A stretch of 27,179 nt of DNA from the NCBI GenBank assembly GCA_041676265.1, contig JBAYSE010000003.1, forward strand, positions 1 to 27,179, written 5' to 3'. This DNA is from DUOJ01 sp041676265 (GTDB lineage: Bacteria > Spirochaetota > Spirochaetia > Sphaerochaetales > Sphaerochaetaceae). Both the position numbers and the translations under genes were made by a program. The notes under the pieces are model-generated. The model did no database searches, was not told where the DNA came from, and saw nothing but the letters and a program-made list of their open reading frames with translations. Positions 1 through 7,518 of this stretch are shown piece by piece. How positions within the stretch are numbered: position 1 is the stretch's first letter; every line of letters starts with the position of its first letter.

Positions 1-538
1 AAGACTCAATGTTAGACCCCCAACAAGTGAGTTGCTTCTCTTGACGCGTTGAGACCTTACCGTAAGGGTAGAGGACTTTTACCCCAATTCCCGGACGGTT
101 GTAGAAAGCAGCGGCTACCGCGCCACCGGTATCACCACTGGTTGCGACTAAAATTGTTAACCGGCGGTCTCTTCTCTTCAAAAGCCGCTGCATGGCTATC
201 GCTAGAAAACGGGCGCCAAAATCCTTAAATGCCGCAGTCGGTCCCCAAAAGAGCTCTAAAACTCCCTCTCTCTGGTTGTGCCAATGGATTGGCAGAGGGA
301 AATTAAAAGCCTCCATACAGATTTCAGCCAACTCCCCTTCCAACTCATCGCCCACAAAAAAAGGGGCGAGGACTTCGTAGGCAAACTCTCCGTAAGAGCC
401 GGTTGTACTCAGGTGGTGCAGATCAATTTGAGGAAATTCAGTGGGAACATAAAGCCCCCCATCAGGAGCTAAACCCTGTAAGATTGCTTCAGAGGCACTC
501 AGAGCCGGACTCTTACCCCTTGTACTGACAAATTTCAT
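1..538 (-). CDS. thrC: Threonine synthase, N-terminal part (runs off the left edge)
   Basis: This is the last enzyme of threonine synthesis, a PLP-dependent conversion of O-phosphohomoserine to threonine in the cytoplasm. The frame is open from ATG (538-536) to the window edge, about 179 residues. The N-terminus has MKFVSTRG and LAPDGGLYVP, typical of the family. GPTAAFKDFGAR supplies the probable PLP lysine (K105), and ATSGDTGGAVA is the phosphate-binding loop. The start is supported by a purine-rich AGGGGGT ribosome binding site overlapping the thrA stop, with only 10 bases between the genes, so the two are probably co-transcribed and translationally coupled. The C-terminal part lies outside the window, so integrity downstream cannot be judged. 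Confidence 0.96.
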   Translation of the reverse strand, partial: MKFVSTRGKSPALSASEAILQGLAPDGGLYVPTEFPQIDLHHLSTTGSYGEFAYEVLAPFFVGDELEGELAEICMEAFNFPLPIHWHNQREGVLELFWGPTAAFKDFGARFLAIAMQRLLKRRDRRLTILVATSGDTGGAVAAAFYNRPGIGVKVLYPYGKVSTRQEKQLTCWGSNIES

Positions 539-548
539 CGCGACCCCC

Positions 549-2951
549 TTAGAGCCGTGCCCCTAAAAAGGCACTTAGACGTAACAGATCGGCAAAAACC
601 CCACCGGCGGTAACTTCCGGACCCGCTCCCGGGCCTTGAATGACGAGAGGCTGCGTAAGGTAGCGCTCGGTGGTGAACGCCACAACATTGTCGGTTCCTT
701 TCGATTGTGCAAAGGGATGGTTTTTGTCATAGGCGGCTAATTCCACATTACATTGGCCCTCTTTTGTAACGCGTCCGACATAACGTAGTCGCTTCCCCTC
801 CTGCTCTGCTTCACGATACAACTTCTCAATAGGAGCGTCCATTAGGTCCATTTTAGCCAAGAACTCCTCAAGAGGAACCTCTGCGAGGCTTTTGGGGACT
901 AAGGAGACAACCTCAATATCTTCCAGTTCAACTTTGTAACCCAGCTCACGGGCTAAGATAATCGTCTTACGGGCAACGTCCATGCCAGACAGGTCATCGC
1001 GAGGGTCAGGTTCGGTATAACCCATCTCTTTAGCTCCCCGCACTAGGTGGCTAAAGGGGACTGTCCCATCGTAAGTGCTGAAAAGATAGGCTAAAGTACC
1101 CGATACGATCCCCTCAATGCTAATAACCCTGTCACCGGTCTGGATCAGGTCCTTAAGGGTGCCAATGATAGGTAAACCCGCCCCTACGGTCGTCTCATAG
1201 AGGAAGTGTTTGCCATTCTTTCTACCGGCTTCCATTAACTTCTCATAATCTTGCCAAGGAGCTGTTCCCGCGCGCTTATTAGGGGTAATAACGTGGATAC
1301 CCATCTTCATCCACTCAACATAGTAGGGGGGCAGTTCACTACTACTGGTACAGTCGATTAAGAGTGAATGGGGAAAGTAGGAGGCTTTTACATGCTTTAC
1401 CATTTTCTCAATATCAAAAGTTTCGCTTCTTTTCGCAAAGAATTCTCGCCAGTTTTTCAAATCAATCCCTTGCTCGTTGAGGACCATTTTCGTCGAGTCG
1501 GCAATGGCCCTGATGCGGATATCGACACCAAACTCTTGGTTGAGGCGTAGTGCTTGAGCCCCTATTTGATCTAAAAGAGTTCCCCCGATATTCCCTGGCC
1601 CAAAGAGACCGACACTCAGTGTTTGGTTGGAGAGGAAGAAGGCGGCGTGGAGAGCCCGAAGCGCCCTCCGGGCATCCTCTTCTTTAATAACTACACTAAT
1701 ATTGCGCTCACTAGATCCTTGGGCAATTGCTCTCACGTTGACGTTGGCTTTACCTAAAGCGCCGAAGAAGGTGCCACTGATGCCGGGGACACCCGACATA
1801 TTCTTCCCGACGGCAGCTAAAATGGCCGCGCCGAGTTCAGCTTCGACACTGTGCACGCGGTGCGCGGCAATCTCGGGGGCAAAAGTGCTACGGGCGACTG
1901 CCGTGGCCAGAGCTGCTTGTTCGGCGGGAACTGCGTAACAAATCGAATATTCGCTGGAAGCTTGGCTAATGAGAATCACAGAAATCCCAGAGTCTTGCAT
2001 AGCGCCAAAGAGGCGTTGGGCAATACCGGGAACGCCTATCATGCCGGCGCCTTCAACGTTTATGAGGGCAATGTCACGGATGACGCTGAAGCCTTTTACC
2101 GGAAGATTGCTTTTACCCCCCTCTGTATCGTCGACAAAGGTTCCCGGATGGTCTATATGGGCAAAAGAGCGAAGATAAAGGGGGATTTTTTGCGCTAGTA
2201 CCGGCACCATATGTTGCGGCCGAATGACTAAAGAGCCAAAAAAAGAGAGTTCAGTAGCCTCTGCGAAAGTTATTGAAGGGATTACGGTCGCACTGGGGAC
2301 ATCGCTTAGATCGGCGGTGCTCACGAGCTTATCGTCATTCCAGAAAGTAACTGAGGAAGCCTCAATTTTAGAACCAACTAAAGAGGCCGCATACTCGCTA
2401 TCGCGGTCTAGGGGACTATTTTCACTTTGCGGCAATTCACCGGTCAATAAAATGATTGCTTTAGGTTCTATTTTTACATTTTTCTCATCGAGGAAAGTGT
2501 TAACATCACCACTAGAACAAGGGTAGCCATGGCCTTTAAGGGTCTCTTTCAAAAGGGAGGTGGCCCATCCACCAACAATGTAATCGAGGAATTTTTGAGA
2601 ACCTGTTGTGATATCGTTAACCAGCCAGATAGCCCTAATAATCGCCTCAACTTGGGCAAACCCCTCATTTATCTCTTGCTGCACCTTAGAACGGTTGGCT
2701 GGAGGGACTAGCTCCTCAATGAGAGTGCTCCAGCTATTTGTCTTATGCTCCATCATCGCCCACAAGCGCTCATCACGCCCCTGGGCAGATTCAAGGAGTT
2801 CGGTTAATTCCAGATGGGTGTTACAAACCGGAGCAATAACAAAAACCATACTCTCATTTTGGCTTTGGCTACAAATCTTTAGGAGTTTATCAACCCCACC
2901 TTTTTTTACTATCATCGAGCCACTGATAGCGTGTACCTCTACTCTATTCAC
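549..2951 (-). CDS. thrA: Aspartokinase/homoserine dehydrogenase fusion with a degenerate kinase domain
   Basis: This 800-residue protein is close in length to E. coli ThrA. Residues 1-275 align in position with the aspartokinase domain but lack its hallmarks. The N-terminal KFGGTS motif is replaced by HAISGSMIV, the GRxGSD nucleotide loop by LDRDSEYAA (181-189), and the TDVDGV segment by WNDDKLVST. Two ACT regulatory domains follow (about 297-440), with well kept VEGAGMIGVPGI and VGKNMSGVPGI segments. The homoserine dehydrogenase domain looks intact: the Rossmann loop GPGNIGG is at 451-457, and the family signature ending DDLSGMDVARK is near 640-662, with K662 the expected catalytic lysine. 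The start is GTG behind AGGAGGGG. Probable role: NAD(P)H-dependent reduction of aspartate semialdehyde to homoserine, possibly threonine-regulated. Kinase activity is doubtful. The gene sits directly upstream of thrC. Confidence 0.93.
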   Translation of the reverse strand: MNRVEVHAISGSMIVKKGGVDKLLKICSQSQNESMVFVIAPVCNTHLELTELLESAQGRDERLWAMMEHKTNSWSTLIEELVPPANRSKVQQEINEGFAQVEAIIRAIWLVNDITTGSQKFLDYIVGGWATSLLKETLKGHGYPCSSGDVNTFLDEKNVKIEPKAIILLTGELPQSENSPLDRDSEYAASLVGSKIEASSVTFWNDDKLVSTADLSDVPSATVIPSITFAEATELSFFGSLVIRPQHMVPVLAQKIPLYLRSFAHIDHPGTFVDDTEGGKSNLPVKGFSVIRDIALINVEGAGMIGVPGIAQRLFGAMQDSGISVILISQASSEYSICYAVPAEQAALATAVARSTFAPEIAAHRVHSVEAELGAAILAAVGKNMSGVPGISGTFFGALGKANVNVRAIAQGSSERNISVVIKEEDARRALRALHAAFFLSNQTLSVGLFGPGNIGGTLLDQIGAQALRLNQEFGVDIRIRAIADSTKMVLNEQGIDLKNWREFFAKRSETFDIEKMVKHVKASYFPHSLLIDCTSSSELPPYYVEWMKMGIHVITPNKRAGTAPWQDYEKLMEAGRKNGKHFLYETTVGAGLPIIGTLKDLIQTGDRVISIEGIVSGTLAYLFSTYDGTVPFSHLVRGAKEMGYTEPDPRDDLSGMDVARKTIILARELGYKVELEDIEVVSLVPKSLAEVPLEEFLAKMDLMDAPIEKLYREAEQEGKRLRYVGRVTKEGQCNVELAAYDKNHPFAQSKGTDNVVAFTTERYLTQPLVIQGPGAGPEVTAGGVFADLLRLSAFLGARL

Positions 2952-2973
2952 ACTCCCCTCCTAGGTATTTATC

Positions 2974-2998
2974 AAAAAAGAGCCCCTCAGGGCTCTTT
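2974..2998 (-). terminator. Rho-independent terminator after rpmB
   Basis: On the minus strand AAAGAGCCC and GGGCTCTTT form a 9-bp stem around a small loop, followed by a run of six T. It lies 30 bases past the rpmB stop and only about 22 bases before the thrA start codon. It therefore either separates the two genes or acts as a readthrough/attenuation point for thrA. Confidence 0.85.
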
Positions 2999-3027
2999 CG
3001 TGGTTAGACCGGTTGTGTCAAAGACAA

Positions 3028-3258
3028 TTAAACCACCTTATGAACCCTGCCACTTCTTAAGCAGCGAGTACACACTTTTATTGTTCTAGTTGTGCCGTTG
3101 ATAAGAGATTTAACTGAGACAATGTTTGGTCTAAATACCCGTTTCTTGGTAACTCCAATATGTTGACCAACTCCACCTTTCTTCTTGGCTTGACCTTTGC
3201 GTGGAACAATATTTCCTGTGATGGTTCCTTTTCCACAGATTTCACATCTACGTGCCAT
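3028..3258 (-). CDS. rpmB: Large ribosomal subunit protein bL28
   Basis: bL28 is a small basic protein of the 50S subunit. The 76-residue product begins MARRCEICGKG and contains a second pair, CTRCLRSG, near the C-terminus. Together these give the four-cysteine (CxxC...CxxC) zinc-binding form of bL28. The ATG at 3258 is preferred over an in-frame upstream start at 3309 because AAGGTGG lies at suitable spacing and bL28 proteins begin at this MAR motif. The gene has its own promoter candidate upstream and a hairpin terminator downstream, so it probably forms a short transcript that may read through into thrA. Confidence 0.95.
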   Translation of the reverse strand: MARRCEICGKGTITGNIVPRKGQAKKKGGVGQHIGVTKKRVFRPNIVSVKSLINGTTRTIKVCTRCLRSGRVHKVV

Positions 3259-3304
3259 TTTTATATCCACCTTGTTCTTAACGTTAAAAATTATGACTCT
3301 TGGA

Positions 3305-3333
3305 AACATAGCAGAATATTTAGGGTATGTAAA
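3305..3333 (-). promoter_or_regulatory. Probable sigma-70 promoter of rpmB
   Basis: On the minus strand TTTACA (3333-3328) and TATGTT (3310-3305) are separated by exactly 17 bases, about 45 bases upstream of the rpmB ATG. A TG dinucleotide sits just before the -10. The call is by inspection only. Confidence 0.55.
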
Positions 3334-3342
3334 TAGTAGTGC

Positions 3343-3371
3343 TTGAATTTTGGATTTAAGTTGTCTACGAT
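3343..3371 (+). promoter_or_regulatory. Possible promoter for the unknown gene at 3380
   Basis: TTGAAT (3343-3348) and TACGAT (3366-3371) are spaced by 17 bases. Transcription would begin at about 3378, almost on the ATG at 3380, implying a leaderless or nearly leaderless message. The -10 match is modest. Confidence 0.3.
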
Positions 3372-3379
3372 TGGGTTCT

Positions 3380-3901
3380 ATGGACGAAAAAAGAGTTTTG
3401 CACCCACCTCTTTACCTCTTGGCCCTCACCCTTGCACAAAGGGCATCAGATGAGATTGCCAAGTTACGTAGTGCATTATGGCAGGCCCATGGAGATGTCT
3501 CCCATTTACTCCTGCCTCCCCTAATTCCGCTTCTTTGGAGCAAAACCCCTTTGGCCCCCTTTGAAACCATACTCCTCCCTAAAATGCCGCCTCAAGTCTC
3601 TTTCGAAAAGTTAACGGAGGTTGGTAAGAGCCTCTATTTAACCAGTGAAGAGGAGGCTTGGCAGGTGGCAGCTACCGCCTTAGTTCAAGCCTACACTCAC
3701 AGTAAAGTGGAGGAGGCCCCCTTTCCCGCCTATAGGGGGATCTATTTGGGCAATAGGGTGCCTCTAGAGAGAGAGGTAAAAATCCTCAATGATGACTGGC
3801 GTCTTTTATACTTCCAGACTGAGTGGCACTCCCTTAAAGATGATGTGATTCACCTCTACTGGCAAATATTAACGAATCGTCACCTTATAGCTAGTACATA
3901 G
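3380..3901 (+). CDS. Protein of unknown function (173 aa)
   Basis: I do not recognise this protein. The frame is open for 173 codons from ATG 3380, or 183 from a TTG at 3350. No convincing Shine-Dalgarno sequence precedes either start. It has no signal peptide and no clear membrane segment. It is rich in leucine and proline near residues 45-65, has several tryptophans, and has a charged C-terminal half. It is transcribed divergently from rpmB and lies 59 bases ahead of the PotD-like gene, from which it is probably independent. It could be a lineage-specific cytoplasmic protein. Reading-frame length and the absence of a competing frame support it as real. Confidence 0.7.
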   Translation: MDEKRVLHPPLYLLALTLAQRASDEIAKLRSALWQAHGDVSHLLLPPLIPLLWSKTPLAPFETILLPKMPPQVSFEKLTEVGKSLYLTSEEEAWQVAATALVQAYTHSKVEEAPFPAYRGIYLGNRVPLEREVKILNDDWRLLYFQTEWHSLKDDVIHLYWQILTNRHLIAST

Positions 3902-3907
3902 CCCCCT

Positions 3908-3936
3908 TTTATAGTACACTCCTCTCGCATTATAAA
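3908..3936 (+). promoter_or_regulatory. Possible promoter of the potD-like gene
   Basis: TTTATA (3908-3913) and TATAAA (3931-3936) are spaced by 17 bases in the gap after the stop at 3901, about 25 bases before the ATG at 3961. The -35 match is weak and the -10 is good. Confidence 0.35.
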
Positions 3937-3960
3937 TACCAATTATTGGGAGGTTCCGCC

Positions 3961-5022
3961 ATGCTGAAACGCATACTCAAGACTATCCTAATAATCGGAA
4001 CAGTTGTTTCGATTTTCTTCTTTTTCTCCTGTAACAGAACTAAACGCACCGAAAGTTCTTCCAGACGACTCTATCTTTTCAATTGGACCTATTACACGCC
4101 AGATGAAATAATTGATAGATTTGAGAAAGAGTTCAACGTTAAAGTAATCCTCGACAACTACGCCTCTAACGAAGAGCTCTATACTAAGCTTAAAGCAAGC
4201 CGGAGCGGTTACGATATTGTCATCCCCTCGGCTGACTATACTTCAATCATGATTAAACAGGATATGCTCTTACCATTAGACCACAGTAAACTCCCTAACT
4301 TAAAATATATTGAAGAGAAAGCGCGAGAACTCTCTGAGCAATACGACCCCGGCTTCAAATACTCGGTCCCCTATTTTATCGGGGCCGCCGGTGTCGCCGT
4401 TAATACTGAGAAAGTTAAAAATTATCCCCGCGATTGGACTATCTTTGGCCAAAAAGAGCTCGCGGGAAAGATGCAACTCTTAGACGATATGCACGAAGTG
4501 CTGGGAATTGCCCAAGCGACCCTCGGCTACTCGGTCAACACGACCGACCCCGCTGAACTAGCTGCGGTTGCCGATCTGATTAATAACGAGTGGAAACCCA
4601 ATATTATCAAGTTCGATGCGGAGGCCATGGGGAAAGCTTTCAACCAAGGGGAGTATTGGGTCTCCCATACCTACCCTGAAAATATCTTTGAAGAAGTTCC
4701 CGAGGAGCAATGGAAAGATATCGATTTCTTCCTGCCTGAAGTTGGTGGTCCGCTCTATATCGACTCCATGGTAATTCTTAAAAATGCCCCTAACCCCGAC
4801 ATCGCCCATGAGTTTATTAACTTCTTCCACCGCCCCGACATCTACGCCCTCTTCCTTGATGAGTTCCGTTACCCTTCCACGGTAAACAGCGAAGCCGACA
4901 ATTATCGTGAAACAGAGCCTTTCTACGACATGGAAGAACTTGATAACTATGAACTGAAGGTAGATTTAGGTGAAGATTTAGAGAAATATAACGCAATTTG
5001 GCAGACTATCCGCTACCACTAA
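3961..5022 (+). CDS. potD: Spermidine/putrescine-binding lipoprotein, PotD family
   Basis: This is a 353-residue extracytoplasmic polyamine-binding protein that would deliver substrate to a PotABC-type ABC importer. The N-terminus has a basic start, a hydrophobic stretch and a spirochaete-style lipobox ending FFSC (C24), so it should be lipid-anchored. The mature part starts with LYLFNWTYYTPDEII and has YDIVIPSADY, LLDDMHEVLG and HTYPENIF segments typical of the PotD/PotF fold. The ATG at 3961 is chosen because GGGAGG sits 8 bases upstream; an earlier in-frame start would include that site. No potA, potB or potC lies nearby. The next gene is an MFS transporter 22 bases away, so the permease partner must be elsewhere, or the protein binds another ligand. 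Confidence 0.88.
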   Translation: MLKRILKTILIIGTVVSIFFFFSCNRTKRTESSSRRLYLFNWTYYTPDEIIDRFEKEFNVKVILDNYASNEELYTKLKASRSGYDIVIPSADYTSIMIKQDMLLPLDHSKLPNLKYIEEKARELSEQYDPGFKYSVPYFIGAAGVAVNTEKVKNYPRDWTIFGQKELAGKMQLLDDMHEVLGIAQATLGYSVNTTDPAELAAVADLINNEWKPNIIKFDAEAMGKAFNQGEYWVSHTYPENIFEEVPEEQWKDIDFFLPEVGGPLYIDSMVILKNAPNPDIAHEFINFFHRPDIYALFLDEFRYPSTVNSEADNYRETEPFYDMEELDNYELKVDLGEDLEKYNAIWQTIRYH

Positions 5023-5044
5023 TTAAACACCCAAGGATTGCACC

Positions 5045-6265
5045 GTGAACACAAGAACAGCTTCTATTTACAAAGAACCCGCCCGCACTACCCGTTTCTT
5101 TGCCGTCCTCCTCCTAGTGGGCCTAGCCCACGGCTTCTACCAAGGAGTCCAGGAAAACTTTTTAGCTGAAATAGTGGGAATTACCAAGTTTGAACGGGGG
5201 ATTGTTGAGTTTTTCAGAGAATTACCGGGCCTTCTACTCATCTTCGTCTTAGCCACAATGTACCGCTTCAGCGAGACAAAGGTGTTTAAAATCGGGATGG
5301 CAATCTCCTTAGTTGGTGCGTTAGGAATCTTTTTAGTAGGTACCGGCAAAGTCGTGGTTGTAGCTTGCATGGTCATTTATAGTTTGGGGGAGCACATCCT
5401 GATGCCCGTTAAAAATACGATTTCCATGCACTTGGCCAAGAGCGGGAAATCGGGAGCCTCCTTGGGAATGACCAGCGCCATAGATCATACCGGCAAAATT
5501 GTGGGATTTTTAGGTGTCACCGGCCTTTTTATCCTTTTCCCCCGCCTTGGCATAAGAACATCGAGTGCCACGGGGTACAAAATAATATTCCTCATCACTA
5601 CCGTACTGCTGACGGGAAGTCTTCTGGTCGTTATGGCCCTGCATGATGAGGGCCGGGTAGTTAAGCGCAGTCGGCTCTACTTCAATCGAAAGTTTGGCAA
5701 ATATTACGGCTTAGAGGTCTTTTATGGAGCGCGCAAACAGATATTCATCACCTTCGCCCCCTATGTCCTTATCTTGCAATATGGTGCCTCAACCTCTTTG
5801 ATTGCCCTCCTTTTGGCTCTGTGTGCCCTTTTTGGAATGATTTTCTCTCCCCTTATCGGACGCCTAATCGACTTCCTCGGTTACAAATTCATTATGGTTA
5901 CAGATACCATCATTTTAATGGTTGTCTGTTTCTTTTACGGCTTCAGTCACCGAATTTTCCCCATGCATATTGCCTTTATTGTCGTTTGCATCAACTTTAT
6001 TCTCGACTCAATAATATCGTTGGGGAGTTTAGCCTCTTCAGTTTACGTCAAAGAGATCGCTTCCTCATCAGAAGAGATTACCGCAACCCTAACCACAGGT
6101 ATCTCGGTTAACCATCTGATTAGCGTTTTAATTGCCCTCCTTGGTGGTTATCTCTGGCAAGTGACCGGTATTGAAGTCCTCTTCAGTTTGTCTGGCATAC
6201 TAGGCCTCATAAATACTATTTTTGCGGCCACCATCAAGGTAGAAAAGAGTGCTTTAAGTCAGTAA
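5045..6265 (+). CDS. Major facilitator superfamily transporter
   Basis: This is a 406-residue inner-membrane protein with about twelve hydrophobic segments in two six-helix halves, separated by a basic loop near residues 200-215 (GRVVKRSRLYFNRK). It is a secondary transporter of unknown substrate. The second half has LIGRLIDFLGYK, which resembles the MFS loop motif. The start is GTG with AAGGAT upstream. It follows the PotD-like gene by 22 bases and is probably co-transcribed with it. Its last 12 bases overlap the end of the convergent ROK regulator gene. The exact MFS subfamily could not be assigned. Confidence 0.85.
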   Translation: MNTRTASIYKEPARTTRFFAVLLLVGLAHGFYQGVQENFLAEIVGITKFERGIVEFFRELPGLLLIFVLATMYRFSETKVFKIGMAISLVGALGIFLVGTGKVVVVACMVIYSLGEHILMPVKNTISMHLAKSGKSGASLGMTSAIDHTGKIVGFLGVTGLFILFPRLGIRTSSATGYKIIFLITTVLLTGSLLVVMALHDEGRVVKRSRLYFNRKFGKYYGLEVFYGARKQIFITFAPYVLILQYGASTSLIALLLALCALFGMIFSPLIGRLIDFLGYKFIMVTDTIILMVVCFFYGFSHRIFPMHIAFIVVCINFILDSIISLGSLASSVYVKEIASSSEEITATLTTGISVNHLISVLIALLGGYLWQVTGIEVLFSLSGILGLINTIFAATIKVEKSALSQ

Positions 6266-7465
6266 AGAATAGGTTGAGGTGAGCCAAGACTTGAAAACAA
6301 ACTCTTCTTGGCCAACCACCATTAAATCAACCGTTGAGGCGACTTTAATGGGAATTGGGAAGTCGCGGACTGTAAAAGAGTACCTTTCAACATAGCTTTG
6401 TACGTGGGGCAATAGATAAGGAGCGAGGTTCTCTAAATCGCCCCCTATAAAGACCGCCGAGGGGTTAAGGATATCGATTAAGATGGAGATAACCCACCCT
6501 AACTGTTCCCCCATCTTCTCTATAAAGTGCTCTTCAGTCGCCCTCTTTTGGGCAAGATTGGCCTCAAGGAGATTTATTAAGGCTTCTCTTTCATCTTGGG
6601 GTAACCTTTCAATCTGCTGAGGGGTTAGCAGTTCCTGGCTTTTTAAAAAGTTCTTGTAACTGCAAGCAATCCCATTAAGGTTCAAAAACTCCTCTAAATT
6701 ACAAACATCCCCAAAGACCGAAAGACGAATGCCTCCTAGTTCTCCGGCATAACCTCTTGAACCCAAAAATATGGCCCCATTTTGGATTATCCCTAAGCCG
6801 ATGCCTTGTGAAAAGTAGAGGAAAATAAGGTCTGACAACTCCTCTCTGAGGAGTGACCACTGCCCGAAAGCGGCCAAATTAGCATCATTCATGATATGGA
6901 TGGGCAGGTTAATTACTTTTTGAAGTTCCCTTTTAATCAGTAGGTTGGCTAAAAAGGGGTTGGTACAATGCTTAATTACGCCAATTGTCTCATCGTAGAG
7001 ACCCGGGACAGCGACTCCTATACCAAGGACTCTTTTTAGTGGGACCTTCTGTTTAGACAGAATTTTCGCTATCTCCTCACCTATCCTGCTAAATAGGTCT
7101 TCTTTAGAAGCACTATAGGCATCCTTTAGCCAAACTTGGTGACTCACCGTATGGTTAAGTGAAACAAGGGCCAGATGGAGAGCCCCATTTAAGCTCATAT
7201 TGATCGTGATAACATAGCGGGAGTTGGGGTTGAATTTAATAATAACGGGTTTACGGCCCCCGGTAGAAGCCCCGTACTCTTCCATTTTAATAAAGCCATC
7301 GGCTTCTAATATTTCACAGATAGTAGATACGGTGGCAAAACTCAATTGCAACCGTTTGGAGAGGGTTGTCTTGAATAAACTCTTCTCCCTCTTAATCTCT
7401 TCAAGTACCAGGGCAATATTGTTCTTTTTTAAAATAGATTGGCTAATTGTTTTTTTTATGGGCAC
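6254..7465 (-). CDS. ROK-family transcriptional regulator (NagC/XylR type)
   Basis: This is a sugar-responsive DNA-binding protein of about 403 residues. An N-terminal winged helix-turn-helix (about residues 15-65: LSKRLQLSFATVSTICEIL, then a wing with GASTGGRKP) precedes a ROK domain with VAVPGLYD, NDANLAAFG and GYAGELGG. The CxCGxxGCxE zinc motif of ROK kinases is missing, as expected for a regulator that senses rather than phosphorylates. GTG at 7465 is chosen because GGAGG lies 5 bases upstream; a TTG at 7477 would place that site inside the gene. It is the last gene of the sugar operon and the natural candidate to bind the dyad at 14190-14212. Autoregulation through the operon promoter is inferred. 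Confidence 0.88.
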   Translation of the reverse strand: MPIKKTISQSILKKNNIALVLEEIKREKSLFKTTLSKRLQLSFATVSTICEILEADGFIKMEEYGASTGGRKPVIIKFNPNSRYVITINMSLNGALHLALVSLNHTVSHQVWLKDAYSASKEDLFSRIGEEIAKILSKQKVPLKRVLGIGVAVPGLYDETIGVIKHCTNPFLANLLIKRELQKVINLPIHIMNDANLAAFGQWSLLREELSDLIFLYFSQGIGLGIIQNGAIFLGSRGYAGELGGIRLSVFGDVCNLEEFLNLNGIACSYKNFLKSQELLTPQQIERLPQDEREALINLLEANLAQKRATEEHFIEKMGEQLGWVISILIDILNPSAVFIGGDLENLAPYLLPHVQSYVERYSFTVRDFPIPIKVASTVDLMVVGQEEFVFKSWLTSTYSLLT

Positions 7466-7481
7466 CGAGGCCTCCAAGAGA

Positions 7482-7508
7482 GTAGCCGTATCCCCATGAT
7501 TCGGCTAC
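7482..7508. repeat. Inverted repeat between oxidoreductase and ROK regulator genes
   Basis: GTAGCCG (7482-7488) and CGGCTAC (7502-7508) are perfect 7-base arms around a 13-base centre, in the gap before the ROK regulator. No T-run follows on the minus strand, so it is not a standard terminator. It could form an mRNA hairpin just upstream of the regulator's ribosome binding site. Confidence 0.5.
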
Positions 7509-7518
7509 CTGCTCTAGA

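Noticed and set aside
1627..2198. Open frames on the plus strand across thrA
   Set aside because: They lie opposite a clearly conserved coding gene and show no ribosome binding site or recognisable domain.
6264..6305. Terminator between the convergent MFS and ROK regulator genes
   Set aside because: AGCCAAGA/TCTTGGC arms enclose a long centre, lie inside the ROK coding region and lack a T-run on either side.
7482..7508. Terminator between the oxidoreductase and ROK regulator genes
   Set aside because: The 7-bp stem has a long centre and no T-run, and the next ribosome binding site follows at once.
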